Assembly: GCA_002433075.1 (NCBI GenBank)
Contig: DJHM01000057.1
Coordinates: 824-7,063, forward strand
Source: Latescibacteria bacterium UBA6620
Lineage (GTDB): Bacteria; Latescibacterota; UBA2968
Length of the DNA: 6,240 bases
Reading direction: 5' to 3'
The translations under genes were made by a program, and so were the position numbers. Positions 1 through 4,041 of the stretch are shown here, piece after piece (the first letter of the stretch is position 1; each line of letters opens with the position of its first letter). The notes below the pieces were generated by a model, which worked only from the letters and a program-made list of their open reading frames with translations, was not told the DNA's origin and made no database searches.

Positions 1-270
<270 letters not shown>

Positions 271-283
271 AAAAACCCTTTTT

Positions 284-297
284 CCCACTTTAGTGGG
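284..297 (-). other. small hairpin in the pre-16S leader
   Basis: CCCACT and AGTGGG form a perfect 6-bp inverted repeat (arms 284-289 and 292-297) about 14 nt upstream of the mature 16S 5' end. On the rRNA strand an A5-G3-T7 stretch follows, up to the mature end. It may be part of the 16S processing structure, but the trailer that would pair with the leader is outside the window. Confidence 0.4.
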
Positions 298-372
298 ATG
301 ATTTCACAGCAAATTGATCCCCATGCTTTACTCATGAGAATTACCAGTCGTGAGACCCATGCACGCTATTCG

Positions 373-385
373 GTTTTCAAAGAAC
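373..385 (-). promoter_or_regulatory. boxA-like rRNA antitermination site
   Basis: On the rRNA strand the leader reads GTTCTTTGAAAAC, close to the boxA element found in bacterial rRNA leaders and 16S-23S spacers, which the NusB-NusE (S10) antitermination complex binds as RNA. It lies about 103 nt upstream of the mature 16S 5' end, directly after a UUCG-capped hairpin, which is the boxB-then-boxA order seen in rrn leaders. The motif match is visible; the function is inferred from the family and position. Confidence 0.7.
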
Positions 386-386
386 G

Positions 387-404
387 AGCCGCTCGAAAGC
401 GGCT
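387..404 (-). promoter_or_regulatory. UUCG-tetraloop hairpin before boxA (boxB-like)
   Basis: On the rRNA strand AGCCGCT-TTCG-AGCGGCT is a perfect 7-bp GC-rich stem closed by the extra-stable UUCG tetraloop. It sits 1 nt upstream of the boxA-like site. AAAA precedes it and CGTTCTTT follows, so it also resembles an intrinsic terminator, which would make it a pause or attenuation point that antitermination must pass. The stem is seen directly; the role is inferred. Confidence 0.6.
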
Positions 405-421
405 TTTCAGCACAGAATCTT

Positions 422-450
422 AACTTACAGCCCTGCTTATCGAAGGTCAA
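422..450 (-). promoter_or_regulatory. possible second rRNA promoter (P2)
   Basis: On the minus strand TTGACC (450-445) is followed after 17 nt by TAAGTT (427-422). The -35 matches the sigma-70 consensus at five of six positions, the -10 at only three. Tandem promoters are common in rRNA operons, which is the reason to list it, but the -10 is weak. Confidence 0.3.
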
Positions 451-501
451 GCCAAATTTCACTTTGCCTTCACGGAATGTCAGATTCTGCAGGGGCAGAA
501 A

Positions 502-530
502 AATATACAGGCCAGGAAGTACTGTGTCAA
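502..530 (-). promoter_or_regulatory. main rRNA operon promoter (P1)
   Basis: On the minus strand a perfect TTGACA -35 box (530-525) is separated by exactly 17 nt from TATATT (507-502), five of six to consensus. This is the best sigma-70-type promoter in the window. Transcription would start near 495, giving a leader of roughly 225 nt to the mature 16S end and containing the hairpin-boxA element. There is no AT-rich UP element upstream of the -35; instead the -35 is half of a 16-bp dyad. Confidence 0.8.
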
Positions 531-540
531 GGTCTTGACA
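525..540. repeat. 16-bp perfect dyad over the rRNA promoter -35 box
   Basis: TGTCAAGGTCTTGACA: two 7-bp arms (525-531 and 534-540) that are exact reverse complements, separated by GT. The promoter-proximal arm is the -35 hexamer of the rRNA promoter plus one base. The other arm places a second TTGACA on the plus strand at 535-540, but no -10 box follows it at 16-18 nt. It could be an operator or a chance duplication of the -35 hexamer. Confidence 0.6.
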
Positions 541-568
541 TCCCGTTCACGTTGCGTAACCCCGCATC

Positions 569-1012
569 TCAGAAGGCCAACCTGCCCTCAACTTCCCTCG
601 TGTACAGGCCATCCACGTCTGCCTGACCCCACACACCGATTCGGCTCGTGAGACTGGCCGCTTCCGCCAGTCTCTGGGCGGTTTCCTGGATGTGGACCGG
701 ATATGTCTCTTCCGTGAAGCGCTTCAGGCCTCTTCCACGCTCGGCATAGGCCTCTTCGAGGACCATCAGGACCCCGAAAGACGGCGAAATCGCCTGAATC
801 GTCGACAATCCTTCCCGAATTTCCTTCTCTGTCTCAAATGTGAGCAGCTTGAAGGCGGCTACGGGCAGCCCTTCCTCCGCGTAATTCACCCCTCAACGGT
901 CGAGCCAGACCGCATCCCCCATCGCACTTTTCTTGAAACTGCGGCGAGATTCGCAACCCAACGCACGACCGATCTCGACCAGTTTAGCCTGATAGGTCTG
1001 CAGCAGATCCAT
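569..1012 (-). pseudogene. unrecognised gene split by an in-frame TGA; possibly nuclease-like
   Basis: The ATG at 1012 opens a 39-codon reading frame that ends in TGA at 895-893. The same frame is open again directly after, through GGG and a GTG at 889, for 106 more codons to TGA at 569. Read through, it is a protein of about 147 residues with no frame change. I do not recognise it with certainty. A GDAVWLDR segment just before the TGA, then LPVAAFKLL and SPSFGVLMVLEE, has the acid-strand-strand-helix look of small PD-(D/E)XK nuclease-fold proteins. However, the expected acid in the second motif is Lys (AFKLL), so activity would be doubtful. ATG follows the lipoprotein stop by 3 nt, with AGG 7 nt upstream. 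Three readings are possible: a nonsense-inactivated gene, two coupled ORFs with re-initiation at GTG 889, or a sequencing error. TGA also ends hemL, so a general change of code is unlikely. Confidence 0.6.
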
Positions 1013-1015
1013 ACA

Positions 1016-1471
1016 CTACCTGAAAGTAGACTCTCCGATGTCGGATTCGCCCTCGAACTGGGTGAGATACGTGATCGCCTTCTCCAGGTCACCGACAACC
1101 CAAGCATCGGTCTCGGTCGCGAGGGCCTTTTTAAGCCCGGGAAGAGCGGCCGGCTCCTCGATGTTCATCAGCGCCCCGATTGCAGCCTGTTTGACCGTCC
1201 GATCGGGATCCCCGACCCGCGCAAGCAAAGGGATCACGCCCGATCGTGCCCGGATCATCCCCAGAGCCCAGGCCCCCTTGGCCCGGACCCGTGCATCGGG
1301 ATCTTCGAGCAGTCCGATCAACCCCGGCACAGCCTGTGGATCCCGTTGGGCTCCGAGAAATGATGCGGCAGCCAGTCGCTTTTCCGCCGAGGCGTGCTGA
1401 AGGTCGTCCAGGTACCCGCCTCCAGAACATCCCAGGACCAGAAGCCCCACCAGAACTATCGGAGCCCGCAT
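1016..1471 (-). CDS. small HEAT-repeat lipoprotein
   Basis: A 151-residue protein. The N-terminus has a short hydrophobic stretch (residues 5-13) ending in a lipobox V12-L13-G14-C15, so it is probably lipidated at Cys15 and anchored to a membrane facing the periplasm. Arg2 is the only basic residue in the short n-region. The mature part (about 20-135) is three to four helical HEAT/PBS-lyase-like repeats, with phrases such as DPQAVPGLIGLLEDPDARVRA and the recurring pattern of Pro, Leu-rich helix, then DPD and a second Ala-rich helix. Such repeats usually bind proteins; no catalytic motif is visible. The tail after 136 is acidic. The ATG lies 2 nt after the hemL stop (TGA-AG-ATG) with no good Shine-Dalgarno, which points to translational coupling with hemL. 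Neighbouring genes on both sides are cotranscribed in appearance. The specific role is unknown. Confidence 0.8.
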   Translation of the reverse strand: MRAPIVLVGLLVLGCSGGGYLDDLQHASAEKRLAAASFLGAQRDPQAVPGLIGLLEDPDARVRAKGAWALGMIRARSGVIPLLARVGDPDRTVKQAAIGALMNIEEPAALPGLKKALATETDAWVVGDLEKAITYLTQFEGESDIGESTFR

Positions 1472-1473
1472 CT

Positions 1474-2766
1474 TCAGGAGCCCAGAGCTTTCGCCAGGGC
1501 CTTCCCGTGCGCAGTGACCGAAGCTGAGATATCATCCTCGGAATGCGTTGTGGCCACGAAGACGGCTTCGAACTGAGACGGTGCCACGTAGACCCCCCCC
1601 TCGAGCATCCCCCAGAAATATCGCGAAAAAGCCTCCTGGTCGCTGGCAACCGCGTCGTCGAACGTCGTCACCGCCTGATCTGTGAAGAACATCGTCATCA
1701 TCGACCCGACGCGATTGATCACGCAGGCCGCGCCAGCCCCGTCGATGTTCGACTGCCACCCCTCTTCCAAACTTGCGGCCATCGACTCCAGACGATCGTA
1801 GACCCCGTCCGCACGAAGCGCCTTCAGCATCTGGATTCCGGCCGTCATCGCCAGCGGATTCCCCGACAGGGTGCCGGCCTGAGACACTTTCTTACCGAGA
1901 GGAGAGATGTCGCTCATAATCTCGCGACGACCGCCAAACGCCCCAACCGGTAATCCGCCGCCGATGATCTTCCCCAGCGTCGTCATATCCGGCGTCACGC
2001 CATAGAGCGACTGCGCACCCCCGGGATTGACTCGAAACCCCGTGATCACTTCATCAAAGATCAGGAGCGCCCCGATGTCCGTCGTCAGTTCTCTCAGTCC
2101 CTCCAGAAAGCCCGGAGCGGGCGGGATGACACCCATATTCCCCGCGATCGGTTCCACGATGATGGAAGCCAGGTCGTCTTTGACCTCGGATACCACTTTC
2201 TGCACCGCTTCCAGGTCGTTGAACGGCGCCGTCACCGTGTCCGCAGCCGTACCCTCCGTCACCCCCGGGCTGTCCGGCACCCCGGTCGTCAATGCGGAGG
2301 ATCCAGCCTGGATCAGGAATTCATCGGCGTGACCGTGCCAGCAGCCTTCGAACTTCATCACCTTGGACCGTCCCGTATGACCGCGCGCCAGACGAACGGC
2401 CGACATCGTGGCCTCCGTGCCCGAATTGACCATCCTTACCATTTCGACCGACGGCACCATCTCACAGACAAGCTCTGCCAGTTCGACTTCGGTCGAGGTC
2501 GGTGCACCAAAGCTCGTCCCCCGCGTCGCAACATCTTTCAGCGCGTCGACAATCGGTGGAAACGCGTGCCCGTGAATCAGGGGGCCCCAGGAGAAGACGT
2601 GGTCGATATAGCTGTTCCCATCGACGTCATAAATCCGCGAACCCTCGCCCCGTTCGATGAACAGTGGATCGCCCCCGACGGATCCAAATGCGCGGGCGGG
2701 GCTGTTCACACCCCCCGGAATGACAGTATTGGCCTTCTTAAAAAGCGATTCTGATCGTTCTCCCAC
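1474..2766 (-). CDS. hemL: glutamate-1-semialdehyde 2,1-aminomutase
   Basis: A 430-residue PLP enzyme (class-III aminotransferase fold) that converts glutamate-1-semialdehyde to 5-aminolevulinate, the last step of the C5 route into heme and other tetrapyrroles; cytoplasmic. Family hallmarks are present in order: VIPGGVNSPARAF (15-27), SWGPLIHGH (59-67), NSGTEAT (114-120) for cofactor phosphate binding, GCWHGHAD (141-148), VPDSPGV (163-169), FDEVITGFR (237-245) with the PLP-ring Asp238, TLGKIIGGGLPVGAFGG with the Schiff-base Lys266, AGTLSGNP (297-304), NRVGSMMTMFFTD (351-363) and YVAPSQFEA (393-401). Full length for the family (about 427-432). I chose the GTG at 2766: it has a GGGGG Shine-Dalgarno 4 nt upstream and gives the usual N-terminus; another in-frame GTG at 2790 would add eight residues. 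It leads a tight cluster with the lipoprotein 2 nt downstream. No glutamyl-tRNA reductase gene is in the window, so the pathway partner lies elsewhere. Confidence 0.97.
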   Translation of the reverse strand: MGERSESLFKKANTVIPGGVNSPARAFGSVGGDPLFIERGEGSRIYDVDGNSYIDHVFSWGPLIHGHAFPPIVDALKDVATRGTSFGAPTSTEVELAELVCEMVPSVEMVRMVNSGTEATMSAVRLARGHTGRSKVMKFEGCWHGHADEFLIQAGSSALTTGVPDSPGVTEGTAADTVTAPFNDLEAVQKVVSEVKDDLASIIVEPIAGNMGVIPPAPGFLEGLRELTTDIGALLIFDEVITGFRVNPGGAQSLYGVTPDMTTLGKIIGGGLPVGAFGGRREIMSDISPLGKKVSQAGTLSGNPLAMTAGIQMLKALRADGVYDRLESMAASLEEGWQSNIDGAGAACVINRVGSMMTMFFTDQAVTTFDDAVASDQEAFSRYFWGMLEGGVYVAPSQFEAVFVATTHSEDDISASVTAHGKALAKALGS

Positions 2767-2770
2767 AGTT

Positions 2771-2775
2771 CCCCC
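2771..2775 (-). promoter_or_regulatory. Shine-Dalgarno site that decides the hemL start
   Basis: GGGGG on the minus strand, in AGGGGGAACT, lies 4 nt before GTG 2766. The upstream GTG at 2790 has only a weaker, more distant GAAGGG. This supports the shorter HemL start. Confidence 0.55.
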
Positions 2776-2812
2776 TGGAAACGGTTGCACACGACACGCC
2801 CTTCGGCCGCGT

Positions 2813-2840
2813 AAGTTAGACCCGGCGGATCGGGTGTCAA
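2813..2840 (-). promoter_or_regulatory. weak candidate promoter for hemL
   Basis: In the 90-bp gap between trmH and hemL, minus-strand TTGACA (2840-2835) is followed after 16 nt by TAACTT (2818-2813). The -35 is perfect, the -10 poor. The spacer contains an ACCCG/CGGGT dyad (2820-2835). If used, hemL could be expressed apart from trmH; otherwise all four genes share one transcript. Confidence 0.3.
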
Positions 2841-2856
2841 GCTCAGGCCGGCGAGT

Positions 2857-3648
2857 TCATCGAGTTCCCGCTGAGGACGCGGTGAACGCGAGAACGGCTG
2901 CCGCAGCGGAAAGGTTAAGCGATGACGCCCGCCCGGCCATCGGAATGTGGACGCTCGTGCCCACGGCCCTTGCAAGTGTATCGTCAAGACCGTGCTGTTC
3001 GCTGCCCAGCATCAGGGCGACGGGTCGTCGGTATTCGGCCTCTCGGTAGTGGACATTCCCCTTCGAAGAGGACCCTACGAGGTTCAGCCCGTTCTTCCGT
3101 GCCCAGTCGAGGAACCCATCCGCCCTCCCCTCCGCTACGACCGGGAGTGTGAACAAGCTACCCATCGCCGCGCGCACGGAGCGCGGATCAAAAGGATCGG
3201 TCGATGCCCCGACGAGGATCACCGCGTCCCCACCCGCGCTCGCGACCGTCCGAATCACGGTCCCCAGGTTGCCGGGATCTCCCACCCTGTCCAGAACTAC
3301 GAAAAAAGCACCCGACTCCACGTCGAGTGCCCCCAGACTCCGATGCTTCGTGGCCAGAAGTGCTCCGATCCCGGCGGGATTCTCACGTCCTGAGATCTTC
3401 CGGAAGACCGATCGGCTCACCATCACGGCATCTGCGTTTGCACGCTGGATGGACTCTCTGGCTACTTCGCTTGTAAGAAGATCGGGGCACCACACGAGGC
3501 GCTCCATCGGCCATCCGGTCTCCAGCGCCTCCATCGTGATGTGAATGCCCTCCGCCCAGAAACAGCCCTCCCGTTCCCGCCCCTTCCGGGACGCGACTGC
3601 GCGGATTCGCTTCACGATCGGATTCTGAAAACTGGTGACGACAGACAT
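2857..3648 (-). CDS. TrmH/SpoU-family RNA 2'-O-methyltransferase
   Basis: A 263-residue SAM-dependent enzyme of the SPOUT class that methylates ribose 2'-OH in rRNA or tRNA. The N-terminal part (about 1-100) is a small substrate-binding domain of the L30e-like type, beginning with SFQNPIVKRIRAV and containing EGIHITMEAL. The C-terminal knotted SPOUT domain carries the three family motifs: DPGNLGTVIRT (124-134, with the conserved Asn127 and Arg133), LMLGSEQHGL (212-221) and IPMAGRASSLNLSAAAAV (235-252, with Asn245). Length and layout fit TsnR/RlmB-like proteins; which base is modified cannot be told from sequence. I chose ATG 3648 because GGAGG lies 4 nt upstream; an in-frame ATG six codons earlier (3666) would bury that site in the coding region. 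It reads away from the tRNA-Arg gene, 55 bp apart, and towards hemL. Confidence 0.93.
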   Translation of the reverse strand: MSVVTSFQNPIVKRIRAVASRKGREREGCFWAEGIHITMEALETGWPMERLVWCPDLLTSEVARESIQRANADAVMVSRSVFRKISGRENPAGIGALLATKHRSLGALDVESGAFFVVLDRVGDPGNLGTVIRTVASAGGDAVILVGASTDPFDPRSVRAAMGSLFTLPVVAEGRADGFLDWARKNGLNLVGSSSKGNVHYREAEYRRPVALMLGSEQHGLDDTLARAVGTSVHIPMAGRASSLNLSAAAAVLAFTASSAGTR

Positions 3649-3652
3649 CCTG

Positions 3653-3657
3653 CCTCC
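3653..3657 (-). promoter_or_regulatory. Shine-Dalgarno site that decides the methyltransferase start
   Basis: Minus-strand GGAGG in GGAGGCAGGATG, 4 nt before the ATG at 3648. It is the reason to prefer this start over the ATG at 3666. Confidence 0.7.
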
Positions 3658-3660
3658 AAC

Positions 3661-3690
3661 TTGCAATCCCGCACTCGTTCTCGGTATATT
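3661..3690 (+). promoter_or_regulatory. promoter of the tRNA-Arg gene
   Basis: TTGCAA (3661-3666) and TATATT (3685-3690) with an 18-nt spacer. The -10 is the same five-of-six hexamer as in the rRNA promoter; the -35 matches four of six. Start would be near 3697, about 7 nt before the tRNA 5' end. The -35 begins 4 bp from the Shine-Dalgarno of the divergent methyltransferase gene. I could not find a clear opposing promoter for that gene here. Confidence 0.6.
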
Positions 3691-3703
3691 CGTTCCGACT
3701 TTT

Positions 3704-3779
3704 GCGGCAGTAGCTCAATGGATAGAGCATCTGACTTCGGATCAGACGGTTGGGGGTTCGAGTCCTCTCTGCCGCACCA
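3704..3779 (+). tRNA. tRNA-Arg, anticodon UCG
   Basis: A complete 76-nt cloverleaf. The acceptor stem is GCGGCAG/CTGCCGC (7 bp), D stem GCTC/GAGC, anticodon stem TCTGA/TCAGA with loop CTTCGGA, so the anticodon is TCG (3737-3739) and it reads CGA and, by wobble, other CGN arginine codons. Variable loop CGGTT; T stem GGGGG/CCTCT (two G-U pairs) with loop TTCGAGT. The discriminator is A3776 and CCA is encoded (3777-3779). It has its own promoter just upstream and a strong hairpin 3 nt downstream, so it looks like a single-gene transcript. Confidence 0.97.
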
Positions 3780-3781
3780 GA

Positions 3782-3809
3782 AGGGCCCTGGTCGCAAGAC
3801 TGGGGCCCT
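3782..3809 (+). terminator. strong hairpin after tRNA-Arg, possible terminator
   Basis: The arms AGGGCCCTGGTC (3782-3793) and GACTGGGGCCCT (3798-3809) pair over 12 bp, including two adjacent G-U wobbles, and close on a GCAA (GNRA) tetraloop. It begins 2 nt after the tRNA CCA. CTCTCCATTGA follows, which is not a U tract, so it may be a terminator of the non-canonical kind, a pause or a 3'-processing signal rather than a classic intrinsic terminator. Confidence 0.5.
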
Positions 3810-4041
3810 CTCCATTGATAGCCTTCCTCGTCAGCTGCTGAGAAGATTCGGGGGGCCTGGCCTCTGGCCAGTCACCACTGAACCCATCTCCATCTGAAGG
3901 TCTGGGCGAAACACGGTGACCGCCCTGCCCGCCGGACAATGCCCTCACTTCTTCCGGCCAAAACAACCTATATATATGTAGAACGACATTCGCGCACACG
4001 CCTTGGGCGCAGCCATCGCCACACCCACACGCCTGCTCGCA
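3810..4041. other. gene-free stretch between tRNA-Arg and uvrA
   Basis: I see no credible gene here. It holds a short hairpin with arms CTGGCC and GGCCAG around TCT (3857-3871), a smaller palindrome TCAGC-T-GCTGA at 3831-3841, and a TA-repeat tract (3969-3977) that may be the uvrA -10 region. The ORFs crossing it are shadows without a plausible start or codon use. Confidence 0.5.
3949..3976 (+). promoter_or_regulatory. weak candidate uvrA promoter
   Basis: A CTATATATATGTAG tract offers several -10-like hexamers (for example TATATA at 3971-3976). The only upstream partner at 16 nt is TTCTTC (3949-3954), a poor -35. A start near 3983 would give a leader of about 60 nt. No LexA-type inverted repeat is evident, so nothing here shows SOS control. 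Confidence 0.3.

Noticed and set aside
350..538. 62-codon open frame on the plus strand
   Set aside because: It lies opposite the rRNA leader and promoter, with no Shine-Dalgarno and no protein-like pattern.
535..557. Divergent plus-strand promoter using the second TTGACA
   Set aside because: No -10-like hexamer follows at 16-18 nt (the region reads AACCCC) and no plus-strand gene lies downstream.
842..895. Selenocysteine readthrough at the in-frame TGA
   Set aside because: A GAAGG/CCTTC hairpin starts about 17 nt after the TGA, but it is weak with a bulge, there is no family precedent, and a nonsense change or re-initiation is simpler.
893..895. Genetic code change with TGA as a sense codon
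   Set aside because: TGA is the natural stop of hemL and of the methyltransferase, at the family-expected ends, so the standard code holds.
692..1363. 223-codon open frame on the plus strand
   Set aside because: Antisense to the lipoprotein and the interrupted gene, with low-complexity, Arg/Pro-rich composition and no motif.
3982..3993. LexA box (GAAC-N4-GTTC) upstream of uvrA
   Set aside because: GAACGACATTCG has the left half only; the right half is TTCG, not GTTC, so it is not a convincing SOS operator.
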